Origin: Micavibrio sp.
Lineage (GTDB): Bacteria; Pseudomonadota; Alphaproteobacteria; Micavibrionales; Micavibrionaceae
Assembly (NCBI GenBank): GCA_030824965.1
Contig: JAPJQV010000006.1
Location: 82,237 to 146,236 of the forward strand
Direction: 5' to 3'
DNA length: 64,000 nucleotides
Below, one piece after another: positions 27,854 through 37,023 of the stretch. The notes beneath the pieces were generated by a model, which worked only from the letters and a program-made list of their open reading frames with translations, had not been told where the DNA came from and searched no databases. Both the position numbers and the translations under genes were made by a program. The first letter of the stretch is position 1. Every line of letters starts with the position of its first letter.

Positions 27854-28418
27854 CTTTTCCGGCATCTCGGCGTAGACGCTTCAATGTGACTTCCTGACCG
27901 TCAACAAGAGCGACGACAATTTTTCCGTCGCGAACTTGCGTGGTTTTCTTGATCACGACGATGTCATGGTCATTAATCCCGGCCTTGATCATGGAATCTC
28001 CGTCAACGCGTAATGCGTAATGATCGCCATTCCCGAGAAGGCTGGCGGGTACGTCGAAGAAGTCATTTTCATTGCGGATCGCCTCAATTGGCGTACCGGC
28101 GGCAATCTTACCGAGCAGGGGCAGGGAAACGACATCGCTAATGGTTTCTATAATCTTGTCCTTAAGGCTTGGTTTCGCCGCTTTCATTTCTTCGGATTTA
28201 AATCCTTCGGGAAGTTTTTTAACCTCCAATGCCCGGGCGCGATTGGGCAAACGCTCCAGATAGCCACGCTCGACAAGACTTGTAATCAGGCGGTGAATAC
28301 CCGATTTAGATTTCAAATCGAGCGCATCCTTCATTTCTTCAAACGAAGGGGCGATATCGCCTTCCTTCATGCGTTCATGGATAAAAAGTAACAATTCGCG
28401 CTGCTTTTTCGTTAACAT
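27750..28418 (-). CDS. lexA: LexA repressor
   Basis: A 222-residue SOS repressor. The N-terminal winged helix (about 1-65) is followed by the S24 peptidase domain: cleavage site Ala107-Gly108 in KIAAGTPIEA, Ser142 in GDSM, Lys180 in VTLKRL. RecA-stimulated self-cleavage should release SOS genes. An alphaproteobacterial LexA box lies 29 bases upstream, indicating autoregulation. It follows trpC by 42 bases on the same strand, and its 3' end overlaps comEC. Confidence 0.97.
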   Translation of the reverse strand: MLTKKQRELLLFIHERMKEGDIAPSFEEMKDALDLKSKSGIHRLITSLVERGYLERLPNRARALEVKKLPEGFKSEEMKAAKPSLKDKIIETISDVVSLPLLGKIAAGTPIEAIRNENDFFDVPASLLGNGDHYALRVDGDSMIKAGINDHDIVVIKKTTQVRDGKIVVALVDGQEVTLKRLRRDAGKVILEPENDAYKPRVLTPDRVQIQGELASLIRTYH

Positions 28419-28446
28419 AGCCTAAATCCTGTTTTGGACAGTTTTT

Positions 28447-28461
28447 GTTCTATATTAGTTC
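28447..28461 (-). promoter_or_regulatory. LexA (SOS) box upstream of lexA
   Basis: GTTC-TATATTA-GTTC is an exact match to the alphaproteobacterial direct-repeat LexA site (GTTC-N7-GTTC). It sits 29-43 bases upstream of the lexA start and touches the trpC stop codon, so lexA has its own SOS-controlled promoter at the end of the trp unit. Confidence 0.85.
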
Positions 28462-29264
28462 TAATCCGATTCTTGGGCTTTGCCAAGGAGTTTTTTAACT
28501 GCCTGTCCAATATCGGTTTCTCGCATAAGGCTTTCGCCGACCAGAAAGGCGTCATATCCTGCCGCAAATAAGGATTTCAACTCCTCATGATTATAAATGC
28601 CGCTCTCTGCCACGCGGATAATACTGGAGGGGATTTTCTCTAAAAGAGAAAAAGCCGTATCAAGGCTAACTTCTAAAGTTTTCAAGCTGCGGGAATTAAC
28701 CCCGACCATTTTAGGAGACAGTTCAAGGGCTCGGTCCAGCTCTTCGGCATCATGGACTTCGACTAATACATCCATGCCTAAATCTGTCGCCAAGTTATAA
28801 AGCATTCTGGCAGTTTTATCGTCTAGCGCGGCCATGATAATCAGAATGCAATCCGCGCCGAGCGCCCGGCTTTCGACGATCTGGTAAGGCGTGAGCATAA
28901 AATCTTTGCGAATGCAGGGCAGGCGGATCACACTGCGGGCCGCCTCGAAATCCTCGTCGCTGCCTTTAAAATAAGGTTGATCCGTAAGGATCGATACGCA
29001 AGTTGCGCCGCTGCTTTCATAAATCTTCGCGATCTTGCGCGGGTCGAAATCGGCGCGGATTATACCTTTGCTGGGCGACGCTTTTTTTACTTCGGCGATT
29101 AAAGCCGGTTCGTTAGCTTCCTTCTTTTGACGGATAGAGTGAATAAAACCGCGGGAAAGGCTTTGCGTCTTGGCGCGCTCCGTCATCACAACATCGGGGA
29201 TCAAATGTTGCATCCTTTGGACATAGTCCATTTTTTCGCGGCAGATTTCGGCCAATACGCTCAT
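28461..29264 (-). CDS. trpC: Indole-3-glycerol phosphate synthase
   Basis: A 267-residue TIM-barrel enzyme, fourth step of tryptophan synthesis. LIAEVKKASPSKGIIRADFDP is split by the catalytic lysine (in EVKKASPSKG); CIRKDFM and VGVNSRSLKTLEV are the other signature strands. It overlaps trpD by four bases. No TrpF is fused to it. The stop codon coincides with the lexA SOS box. Confidence 0.97.
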   Translation of the reverse strand: MSVLAEICREKMDYVQRMQHLIPDVVMTERAKTQSLSRGFIHSIRQKKEANEPALIAEVKKASPSKGIIRADFDPRKIAKIYESSGATCVSILTDQPYFKGSDEDFEAARSVIRLPCIRKDFMLTPYQIVESRALGADCILIIMAALDDKTARMLYNLATDLGMDVLVEVHDAEELDRALELSPKMVGVNSRSLKTLEVSLDTAFSLLEKIPSSIIRVAESGIYNHEELKSLFAAGYDAFLVGESLMRETDIGQAVKKLLGKAQESD

Positions 29265-30268
29265 TTTCGGTTCGTAAAATCCCTGTAAGTGTTCAGCACG
29301 GACAAAGCCTTGCCATCATCTATTGCCTTGGCCGCCATGGCAACCCCGTCTTTTAAATTCTCCACTTTACCAGAAATAACGAGAGCCGCCGCTGCATTCG
29401 CTAAAACAATATTCCTGTATGATGATTTTTCGCCCTGCAACAAGCCCATCAGCGCTTTGGCATTTTCCTGCGCCAGACCGCCTTCGATATCCTTTGCGAT
29501 GATAGGGGGAAGGCCGAAATCTTCGGGCGTTAAAACCTGCTCGGTGATATTCCCATTATCTAAAACGACACAATGGGTTTTACCGGTGAGAGTAATTTCA
29601 TCGAGGCCGTCCTCGCCATGAACGATCCAGGCTTTTTCGGTCCCAAGCTCTCTCAATACTTCTGCAAAAACAGGAAGTAATTTACGGTCATAAACCCCGA
29701 TTAATTGGCGCTTTGTATTAGCCGGATTGGCCAGAGGGCCAAGAAGATTGAAGATCGTCCGAAAGCCCAGCTCTTTACGCAGCGCGGCCAGGGGTTTCAA
29801 AACCGTGTGATGATGAGGCGCCATCAGAAAACAGAAGTTGATTTCTTCTAAAGCATCCTCACAGTCTGCTTTGCTAATGACCAGATTAACGCCGAGCGCT
29901 TCCAGAACATCTGCCGCACCGGACTTTGAGCTGGCTGCCCGATTGCCGTGTTTGGCGACCGGAACGCCGCAGCCGGCGAGTAGTAATGCTGCTGCCGTTG
30001 AAATATTATATGTGCCCGATGCATCGCCGCCGGTGCCGCAGCAATCGATGGATTTTTCCGGCGCGAAGATCGGATCGACTTTATCTTTTAGAAAACCAAC
30101 AGCGCCAATAATCTCTTCCGGTGTCTCTCCGCGCAAAGACATGCCCATGAGAAATGCGCCAATTTGCGCTTGTGTGAATTTTCCATCTGTAATGCCCGAT
30201 AAGGCTTCATACATTTGATGACGGTCAAGCGTGGCGCCGGAACGGATTTTGATCAAAACTTCCTGCAT
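29261..30268 (-). CDS. trpD: Anthranilate phosphoribosyltransferase
   Basis: A 335-residue enzyme transferring phosphoribosyl from PRPP to anthranilate. The PRPP motif CCGTGGDASGTYNIST and the downstream KHGNRAASSKSGAADVLE are complete. N-terminal helices (MQEVLIKIRSG...) give the usual start. It overlaps trpG by one base and trpC by four, indicating translational coupling within ppiD-trpEGDC. Confidence 0.97.
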   Translation of the reverse strand: MQEVLIKIRSGATLDRHQMYEALSGITDGKFTQAQIGAFLMGMSLRGETPEEIIGAVGFLKDKVDPIFAPEKSIDCCGTGGDASGTYNISTAAALLLAGCGVPVAKHGNRAASSKSGAADVLEALGVNLVISKADCEDALEEINFCFLMAPHHHTVLKPLAALRKELGFRTIFNLLGPLANPANTKRQLIGVYDRKLLPVFAEVLRELGTEKAWIVHGEDGLDEITLTGKTHCVVLDNGNITEQVLTPEDFGLPPIIAKDIEGGLAQENAKALMGLLQGEKSSYRNIVLANAAAALVISGKVENLKDGVAMAAKAIDDGKALSVLNTYRDFTNRK

Positions 30269-30837
30269 TAAATCAACTCCAGAAAATTTTTAATGACCGC
30301 GTGCCCATGTTCGGTGGCAATGCTTTCCGGATGAAATAATACGCCATGGATCGGTTTCGTTTTATGCTGTAGCCCCATGATAATACCGTCTTCCGTCCAT
30401 GAAGTGGCCTCAAGAACATCTGGAAAGCTTTCACGCTCAACGATCAGCGAATGATATCTTGTGACGTCATAAGACGACGGCAGATTTTTAAAAACACCTT
30501 TGCCGTCATGCTTGATCTTGGACAATTTACCATGCATAGGCGAGGGCGCGCGAACGATCTTGCCGCCGAAAGCTTGCGCCATTGCTTGGAACCCTAGGCA
30601 AACGCCAAACATCGGGATATCGCTGTCAGCACAAGCTTTGACGAGATCGAGGCAAACTCCTGCCTGATCCGGATTACAAGGGCCGGGCGATAAAACAATC
30701 GCCGATGGTTTTTCGGACAGTATATCGTCGACTGTCTTTTCATCGTTGCGCACGACATGGCAAGCCTCGCCCAGATCGCCGAAATACTGGACGAGATTGA
30801 AAGTAAAACTGTCATAGTTATCGATTAAAGTGATCAT
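30268..30837 (-). CDS. trpG: Anthranilate synthase component II (glutamine amidotransferase)
   Basis: A 189-residue class I amidotransferase supplying ammonia to TrpE. The nucleophile lies in FGVCLGFQA and the His/Glu pair in FHPESIATEHG. The oxyanion strand LSPGPCNPDQAG is present. It overlaps trpE by four bases. TrpG and PabA cannot be told apart by sequence; the flanking trp genes decide. One subunit could serve both pathways. Confidence 0.95.
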   Translation of the reverse strand: MITLIDNYDSFTFNLVQYFGDLGEACHVVRNDEKTVDDILSEKPSAIVLSPGPCNPDQAGVCLDLVKACADSDIPMFGVCLGFQAMAQAFGGKIVRAPSPMHGKLSKIKHDGKGVFKNLPSSYDVTRYHSLIVERESFPDVLEATSWTEDGIIMGLQHKTKPIHGVLFHPESIATEHGHAVIKNFLELI

Positions 30838-32342
30838 AATTCATTATGCGCTTTTTGCTGGCGAAATGCATTTTCGAGCGCATCTTCGGCGGATATGGTA
30901 ATGGCGCGGGCCTTGATAATGGTTTCGTTATATTCAGATTCCAAGTCGCTATCGGCGACGATGCCTGCACCGGATTGAACATGTATTTTGCCATCTTTAA
31001 CGAGAGCGGTGCGCAGCGCGATACAAGTATCGACATTGCCATTCCCGGCCAGATAACCGATACAGCCGCCGTAGAATTTTCGCTTATCCGGTTCCAATTC
31101 ATCGATAATTTCCATGGCCCGGATTTTCGGCGCACCGGAAACCGTTCCTGCCGGAAATCCTGCCATCAAGGCATCGAGCGGATCGATATCCTTTTTCAAA
31201 TCCCCTTCGACATTGGAAATGATATGCATGACATGCGAATAATATTCGATGATGAATTTTTCCGTGACATTGACGCTGCCGATATCGGATACACGCCCGA
31301 CATCATTGCGCCCGAGATCCAGCAACATCAAATGTTCTGCCAGTTCTTTCGGATCGGATAAGAGATCGGCGGCAAGCGTATCGTCTTCGATTTTATCTTT
31401 ACCGCGCTTTCTCGTTCCGGCAATTGGACGGATCGTAACTTTGCCATCCCGAACGCGCACCAATATTTCAGGGCTTGAACCGATCAGCGAAAAGCCTGGG
31501 AAATCGACGAAGAATAAAAATGGAGAAGGATTAACCCTGCGCAAAGAACGATAGCAATCAAAGGCCGATAAAGGAAAATCCGCCGTAAACCGCTGCGACA
31601 ACACGACCTGAAAAATATCGCCGGATAATATATATTCCTTGGCACGGCGAACCATGGCAAAGAAATCATCCTTCGACATATTCGGTTTGAAGTCGATGGA
31701 AGCGGGCAATGAGTCAAACTTGGTCTGAACAGGGCGCGGCGCGTTTAATTTAGATATGATATCTTCGATGCGTGACACTTTGGCATCATAAACAGACCGC
31801 GCTGATGTATCGGAATTTTGCTTATGCTCATAAACCGGACTGGTAATGCAAATCTGGTGTTTCAGATTATCGAAGATTACCAAAATTTGTGGCCGGGAAA
31901 AAATAGAATCGGGAATGCCTAGCGTATCGGAATTATCATCCGGAATTTTTTCCACCTCGCGGATCATATCATATCCCATAAAGCCGAATAATCCAGATGG
32001 TGCCATCGGCGGCAGGCCATCCGGCACGATATCCAAACGGCAATCTTTCATGGTTTTCTTGAGCGATACCAACGGCGCATCATGCTGCGGCTGAGCATTA
32101 ATAGAGACAATCTCGTCCTGATATGACCAGATTAGATCCGGATCGAAACCGATTATCGTATAACGTCCGAGAGTGTTGCCGCCTTCAACGGATTCCAAAA
32201 GGAAAGAATAGGGCTGGTCCGTGCAGAGTTTTAGATAGGCGGATATCGGCGTTTCGGTATCTGCGACAATCCACGACCAGACAAGTTGCGTCTGCCCGTT
32301 CTCAAAATGCGTCGTAAAGCTTTTTAAGTCGGGACCCTGCAT
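30834..32342 (-). CDS. trpE: Anthranilate synthase component I
   Basis: A 502-residue chorismate-using enzyme. The tryptophan feedback site is visible as SFLLESVEGG near the N-terminus, and the catalytic half contains IAGTRKRG, DLGRNDVGRVS and GAPKIRAMEI. Feedback inhibition by tryptophan is therefore expected. It overlaps trpG by four bases and the upstream ppiD-like gene by one, which is the conserved alphaproteobacterial arrangement. No leader peptide attenuator is seen upstream. Confidence 0.97.
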   Translation of the reverse strand: MQGPDLKSFTTHFENGQTQLVWSWIVADTETPISAYLKLCTDQPYSFLLESVEGGNTLGRYTIIGFDPDLIWSYQDEIVSINAQPQHDAPLVSLKKTMKDCRLDIVPDGLPPMAPSGLFGFMGYDMIREVEKIPDDNSDTLGIPDSIFSRPQILVIFDNLKHQICITSPVYEHKQNSDTSARSVYDAKVSRIEDIISKLNAPRPVQTKFDSLPASIDFKPNMSKDDFFAMVRRAKEYILSGDIFQVVLSQRFTADFPLSAFDCYRSLRRVNPSPFLFFVDFPGFSLIGSSPEILVRVRDGKVTIRPIAGTRKRGKDKIEDDTLAADLLSDPKELAEHLMLLDLGRNDVGRVSDIGSVNVTEKFIIEYYSHVMHIISNVEGDLKKDIDPLDALMAGFPAGTVSGAPKIRAMEIIDELEPDKRKFYGGCIGYLAGNGNVDTCIALRTALVKDGKIHVQSGAGIVADSDLESEYNETIIKARAITISAEDALENAFRQQKAHNEL

Positions 32343-34222
32343 TATTGTTCTGCAGCTTCCTGCCCGTACATTCGGTCCAGCAAGCCTTTGTTGATTTCGA
32401 CTTTATTGCTGCGCTCAATATGGTTGATAAAGGAAACAAAACGCTCCTCCTGTAAATCGAGGGAAAGAGTTTTTTCGATATCAGCCAGTTCCGATTTTGA
32501 AGGCTCTTTTGTTGGTAACACGACATTCTTGATTTTAATAATCTGGATAGACTCGATGTCGGGAATAGCAACTGCTTTTGTTATATCCGTTGCCATGATT
32601 TGCGCCACGCCTTGAGAATTCAAACCCTCGGGCGCTTTCGATCCGCGCACGATTTTTGCGGTTTTGACTTTGAGTTTATTCTCGGCGGCGATTTTCTCGA
32701 GCGTTGTCTTGCCTGCATCGAGATCGGTTGTTATTTCAAGCGATCTTACCAAAAGCTTTCTTCTTTTCTCCAAAGCGGCCCACTTATCGGTGACTTCCGC
32801 CTTAACGTCTTTCAAATCTTTCGCCTTGGCTTCGGTGACGCTGTTTACATGAACGGTCATCATTTTACCGCTGGATATTTCGCTTAAAGGCGAGGACTCA
32901 TTTTCATTCGTCGTAAAAGCCGCCTGAATAATTTTACCTTCGTCATTGTTATAGGCCTTAAGTGCAGGAATTTTTGCATCCGTCGCGCTTAATTTCTCCA
33001 GCTTGATGATGGTGAGCTTGAATTCGTCTTTCAGACTTTCCGGGCTTTCTCCTTCAGCCAAACGGTCTTCGATTTTATTTGTCACTTCAAATGCCGCATC
33101 ACTGCTTGCTGTATCGTTCAGTTCTTTTTTGATCTGGGCTTTGACATCGTCGAAAGATTTTACGGATGCGCCTTGTTCGGATTGAACATAGACTACATGC
33201 CAGCCAAGGGGTGTTTGAACAGGGCTTACGAAGCTTTTAATAGCTGCTTTGAATACGGGTTCTGCCAATTGCGATGGCAAAGCTTTTTCTTCAAATTTAG
33301 CAGCCTTGTTATAGTTATCGGCCTTGCCTGTAACTTTAGTGACAGCAGCTTTTAAATCTTTGGAATCTTGTGCCGCTTTTAAAACATCATTAGCTTCTTT
33401 TTCAGATTTTAAAACCGCTTGTTCAATCGTTCTTGTGCCTTCAATTTTAAAGTTATCCTGATGGCTGTTATAGAATTCTTTGACTTGTGCATCTGTTGCC
33501 CCCTGATTTTGGGCGAGGCTTGCCGTATCGAGAACGCCGATTGTGACATTACGAGTTTCGGGAATTGCATATTCGCTTTTAATCGTTTCATAAAACTTGG
33601 AAAGCTGCTCGTCGGTCGGCTTATCAAGCTTTACCGAAGTTGCGGGAAGGGAAACATATTCAATATTCCGCTCTTCCAAATTCCACTTATAGAAAGCATT
33701 GGTCATGGATGCCGGAACATAGACACCGCCGCCGATTGTCTGGCGCAACAGATTGGTCGATAGATCGTTACGAACAGATTCAACCAGCATCTTTTCGCTT
33801 ATACCTTGGGATTGCAGCAATCCGGCAAGCGCTTGTTTTACATCTCCCTTAGGACCGGCAAGAGGGAGCAGGGCTTTATGAAGTTCATCGGCAACGGTTT
33901 TGTCGCTTGCTATAATGCCGTAATCAAACGCGGCTTTGCGCATCAGGCGGCTCATAATCTCGTTTTGAAGAATGCGATCGATAAACCCTATCTTGTAAGC
34001 TTCCGTTACAGGAATATTTTGGGCCTGCAATTGGCCACGGACGATACGGTCGAATTCAACGGATTTGATCGGGCGGCCATCGATTTCGGCAACATTCGTC
34101 GATCCAACGCCATCCCGGAAAGTGCCTGCACCATCGCTTAAAACAAGCCCAACGCCGCCCAGAACCAAAATTCCTAGGAAAAGACCGGAAAGAACGCCCG
34201 TACGCATCTTGCTTAAAATCAT
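32342..34222 (-). CDS. ppiD: PpiD-like peptidyl-prolyl isomerase (SurA_N/parvulin)
   Basis: A 626-residue periplasmic foldase anchored by one N-terminal helix (about 11-30, GLFLGILVLGGVGLVLSDGA). A SurA-type chaperone domain follows (about 35-190), then a parvulin-like domain (about 250-375, with SPVQTPLGWHVVYVQ), then a long C-terminal chaperone region. PpiD helps newly exported proteins at the Sec translocon. Its stop overlaps the trpE start by one base, so it is the first gene of the trp transcript. The parvulin domain is divergent, and isomerase activity is uncertain. Confidence 0.88.
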   Translation of the reverse strand: MILSKMRTGVLSGLFLGILVLGGVGLVLSDGAGTFRDGVGSTNVAEIDGRPIKSVEFDRIVRGQLQAQNIPVTEAYKIGFIDRILQNEIMSRLMRKAAFDYGIIASDKTVADELHKALLPLAGPKGDVKQALAGLLQSQGISEKMLVESVRNDLSTNLLRQTIGGGVYVPASMTNAFYKWNLEERNIEYVSLPATSVKLDKPTDEQLSKFYETIKSEYAIPETRNVTIGVLDTASLAQNQGATDAQVKEFYNSHQDNFKIEGTRTIEQAVLKSEKEANDVLKAAQDSKDLKAAVTKVTGKADNYNKAAKFEEKALPSQLAEPVFKAAIKSFVSPVQTPLGWHVVYVQSEQGASVKSFDDVKAQIKKELNDTASSDAAFEVTNKIEDRLAEGESPESLKDEFKLTIIKLEKLSATDAKIPALKAYNNDEGKIIQAAFTTNENESSPLSEISSGKMMTVHVNSVTEAKAKDLKDVKAEVTDKWAALEKRRKLLVRSLEITTDLDAGKTTLEKIAAENKLKVKTAKIVRGSKAPEGLNSQGVAQIMATDITKAVAIPDIESIQIIKIKNVVLPTKEPSKSELADIEKTLSLDLQEERFVSFINHIERSNKVEINKGLLDRMYGQEAAEQ

Positions 34223-34232
34223 CGATAACCTC

Positions 34233-34281
34233 TTGTATTAATTACAGGGCGACTATATTCAGAACTTGTCAGTCAAATCAA
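34233..34281. promoter_or_regulatory. Overlapping divergent promoters for ppiD-trp and tpiA
   Basis: Minus strand: TTGATT (34276-34281), 18 bases, TATAGT (34252-34257), start near 34246 and 24 bases before ppiD. Plus strand: TTGTAT (34233-34238), 15 bases, TATATT (34254-34259), start near 34266, for tpiA. The two -10 boxes overlap by four bases, so the polymerases should exclude each other. The plus-strand spacing is short, so that half is less certain. Confidence 0.45.
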
Positions 34282-34307
34282 TTGGAAAGCCCAAAAAGGT
34301 CAGGTTT

Positions 34308-35033
34308 ATGAAGAAGCTTATTGCTGGAAATTGGAAAATGAACGGATCACTGGCCGAAGCAGTGAGTTTGGCAAAATCCATTACAAGTATTGATGGCGTC
34401 GATATTTGCCTTTGTCCGCCGTATTTGCATTTGCCTATAGTAAAAGACAACCTTCAAAATGGTGTTTTTCTCGGGGCGCAGAATTCTTCCCAATTTAAAA
34501 ACGGAGCGTATACAGGCGATATCTCGGCGGCAATGATCAAAGATATCGGTGCCGAATATGTCATATTGGGCCATTCAGAGCGCCGCCAGTATTTCGGCGC
34601 AACAGATAAAATCATCTCGGATCAGGCCGTTCTGGCGCATGCGGAAAATCTGATCACTATAATATGCGTCGGAGAGACAGAAGCAGAGCGCGAGCAAGGC
34701 AAAGCGGAAGAAGTCGTCAAATCTCAACTTCTAGGCTCCCTGCCGGTTTGTGCCACAGCAGAAAACACGGTGATTGCCTATGAACCGGTCTGGGCGATTG
34801 GAACAGGCAAGACGGCAACGCCGGAAGATGTAAAATCCATGCACGCTTTTATACGTAATGTATTGAAGGAAAAGCTGGACAAATTCGATTCCATCCGTAT
34901 TTTGTACGGCGGTTCGGTTAAGCCCGATAACGCCAAAGACCTATTGCATATAGAAAATGTGGATGGGGCTTTAGTTGGCGGCGCGAGCCTGAAGACTGAA
35001 CAGTTCATGGCAATTGTGAACGCTGCGAAATAA
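34308..35033 (+). CDS. tpiA: Triosephosphate isomerase
   Basis: A 241-residue TIM barrel interconverting DHAP and glyceraldehyde 3-phosphate. Lys10 in GNWKMNG, His in LGHSERRQYFG and the catalytic Glu in AYEPVWAIGTGKTA are intact. The ATG at 34308 follows AAAAGG and gives the usual N-terminus; a TTG at 34266 would add 14 unrelated residues overlapping the promoter. At 241 residues it is slightly short of the common 250. secG follows after nine bases. Confidence 0.97.
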   Translation: MKKLIAGNWKMNGSLAEAVSLAKSITSIDGVDICLCPPYLHLPIVKDNLQNGVFLGAQNSSQFKNGAYTGDISAAMIKDIGAEYVILGHSERRQYFGATDKIISDQAVLAHAENLITIICVGETEAEREQGKAEEVVKSQLLGSLPVCATAENTVIAYEPVWAIGTGKTATPEDVKSMHAFIRNVLKEKLDKFDSIRILYGGSVKPDNAKDLLHIENVDGALVGGASLKTEQFMAIVNAAK

Positions 35034-35042
35034 GTATTTGAT

Positions 35043-35393
35043 ATGGAACATGTAATTCTCGTCATCCACCTGATTCTAACCTTGGCTTTAATCGGCCTCA
35101 TACTGTTACAACGCTCCGAAGGCGGTGGTTTAGGTATCGGTGGCGGTGGCGGTGGTTTAGGTAGTTTTGCCTCGGCTCAGACAACGGCCAATGCCTTGAC
35201 GAAAGCGACCCAATGGGTAGCTGGCGCTTTTTTTGCGACAAGTTTGATTCTGGCTATTATGGCGTCACAACGCGGCGCGGCTCCAAGCATTCTCGATTCA
35301 GCCTCTCCGGCAGCCATCACGAAAGAAGCTCCAGCGACTGAATCGAAATCAGAAGAACCTAAAAAAGCTCCTTCAGTACCAATAAGCCAATGA
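35043..35393 (+). CDS. secG: Protein translocase subunit SecG
   Basis: A 116-residue inner-membrane protein of SecYEG. Two helices (about 3-20 and 54-72) flank the glycine-rich loop SEGGGLGIGGGGGGLGSFAS, the family hallmark. The C-terminal tail is a low-complexity, lysine/glutamate/proline-rich segment typical of alphaproteobacteria. Position between tpiA and pyrG is widely conserved. Its last four bases overlap pyrG. Confidence 0.95.
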   Translation: MEHVILVIHLILTLALIGLILLQRSEGGGLGIGGGGGGLGSFASAQTTANALTKATQWVAGAFFATSLILAIMASQRGAAPSILDSASPAAITKEAPATESKSEEPKKAPSVPISQ

Positions 35394-37018
35394 CAAAATA
35401 TATATTCATTACAGGTGGGGTCGTTTCCTCTTTAGGAAAAGGCCTTGGCTCCGCTGCGCTCGGCGCACTTTTGCAAGCTCGCGGCTACACAACACGCCTT
35501 TGCAAACTTGATCCGTACCTTAATATCGACCCGGGTACGATGTCGCCGTTTCAGCATGGTGAAGTTTTCGTGACCGATGATGGCGCGGAAACAGATCTCG
35601 ATCTGGGTCACTATGAACGCTTTACAGGACGTCCGGCAACACAGACGGATAACGTCACTACAGGTAAAATCTACCTTAATGTGTTGCAACGTGAACGCCG
35701 CGGCGAATATCTTGGTGCAACGATTCAGGTTATTCCGCATATTACCAATGAAATAAAAGACTTTATCAAAGAAAAAGACGGTTCTGCCGACTTCGTCATG
35801 GTGGAAATCGGTGGAACAGTCGGCGATATTGAAAGCCTTCCATTTCTCGAAGCCATTCGCCAATTTGGTAACGAAGTAGGGCCTGAACGCGCTATTTTCA
35901 TTCATGTAACCTTGCTGCCTTACATCGCGGCGGCAGGTGAATTGAAAACAAAGCCGACACAGCACTCGGTCAAGGAATTGATGTCGGTCGGTATCCGCCC
36001 GAATATTCTTCTTTGCCGCAGCGATCGTCCGATCGAAGATGATGATCTTCGCAAGATCGGCCTGTTCTGCAATATTCCGCATGAACGCGTCATTCCGGCG
36101 CTTGATGTTAAATCCATCTATGAAGTGCCATTAACTTATCATGCCGAAGGTCTTGATAACGAAGTATTGGCTTGTTTTGGTATCAAAGATGCGAAAGAAC
36201 CTGATCTTTCCAAATGGGAAGAAATCGTTGCCCGTATCAAAAATCCCGAAGCCCAGGTCAAAATCGGTATTGTCGGTAAATATACCGAACTGACTGACAG
36301 CTATAAATCTCTGAACGAAGCTCTGATCCACGGCGGCATTGCCAATAATGTCAAGGTTCAGTTGAAATTTCTCGAAGGTGAAACATTCGAAAAAGACGGC
36401 CATGTGGCAGAGCTTGAAGATGTCGATGCGATCCTTGTTCCGGGAGGTTTCGGCCAACGCGGTACGGAAGGCATGATCAAAGCGGTGACTTTTGCCCGTG
36501 AACGTAAAGTCCCGTATTTCGGTATTTGTTTCGGTATGCAAATGGCCGTCATCGAAGCAACCAGAAATCTTGTCGGCTTGAAAGACGCAAACTCTACGGA
36601 ATTCGGCGAATGCAAAGAACCTGTCGTCGGCTTAATGACCGAATGGCTGCAGGGCAATGAAATGGTTACACGCGACGATAAAGGCGATCTGGGCGGCACG
36701 ATGCGTCTCGGTGCTTACAACGCGGCCCTGAAACCCGGCTCGCTGATTTCAAAAATCTACGATTCAACTACGATCTCCGAACGTCACCGTCACCGTTATG
36801 AAGTGAACGTAAATTACGTTGAGCGTCTGGAAGAAAAGGGCATGCAATTCGCGGGTATGTCCCCAAGCGGCAAACTGCCGGAAACAGTCGAAATTCCCGG
36901 CCACCCATGGTTTATCGGTGTTCAGTACCATCCGGAATTGAAATCCAAACCGTTCGAACCGCATCCATTATTTACATCCTTCATTAAAGCAGCGCTTGAG
37001 AAAAGCAGATTGGTTTAA
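35390..37018 (+). CDS. pyrG: CTP synthase
   Basis: A 542-residue enzyme making CTP from UTP with glutamine. The synthetase domain begins with YIFITGGVVSSLGKGLGSAA (ATP loop) and includes YLNIDPGTMSPFQHGEVFV. The C-terminal amidotransferase carries the nucleophile in FGICFGMQ and His/Glu in QYHPELKSKP. Full length. CTP is needed by CdsA, IspD and KDO activation encoded elsewhere in or near this window. kdsA follows after five bases. Confidence 0.98.
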   Translation: MTKYIFITGGVVSSLGKGLGSAALGALLQARGYTTRLCKLDPYLNIDPGTMSPFQHGEVFVTDDGAETDLDLGHYERFTGRPATQTDNVTTGKIYLNVLQRERRGEYLGATIQVIPHITNEIKDFIKEKDGSADFVMVEIGGTVGDIESLPFLEAIRQFGNEVGPERAIFIHVTLLPYIAAAGELKTKPTQHSVKELMSVGIRPNILLCRSDRPIEDDDLRKIGLFCNIPHERVIPALDVKSIYEVPLTYHAEGLDNEVLACFGIKDAKEPDLSKWEEIVARIKNPEAQVKIGIVGKYTELTDSYKSLNEALIHGGIANNVKVQLKFLEGETFEKDGHVAELEDVDAILVPGGFGQRGTEGMIKAVTFARERKVPYFGICFGMQMAVIEATRNLVGLKDANSTEFGECKEPVVGLMTEWLQGNEMVTRDDKGDLGGTMRLGAYNAALKPGSLISKIYDSTTISERHRHRYEVNVNYVERLEEKGMQFAGMSPSGKLPETVEIPGHPWFIGVQYHPELKSKPFEPHPLFTSFIKAALEKSRLV

Positions 37019-37023
37019 TAGCC

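Noticed and set aside
35432..36082. 216-codon open frame antisense to pyrG
   Set aside because: Shadow of a certain gene; no start signals.
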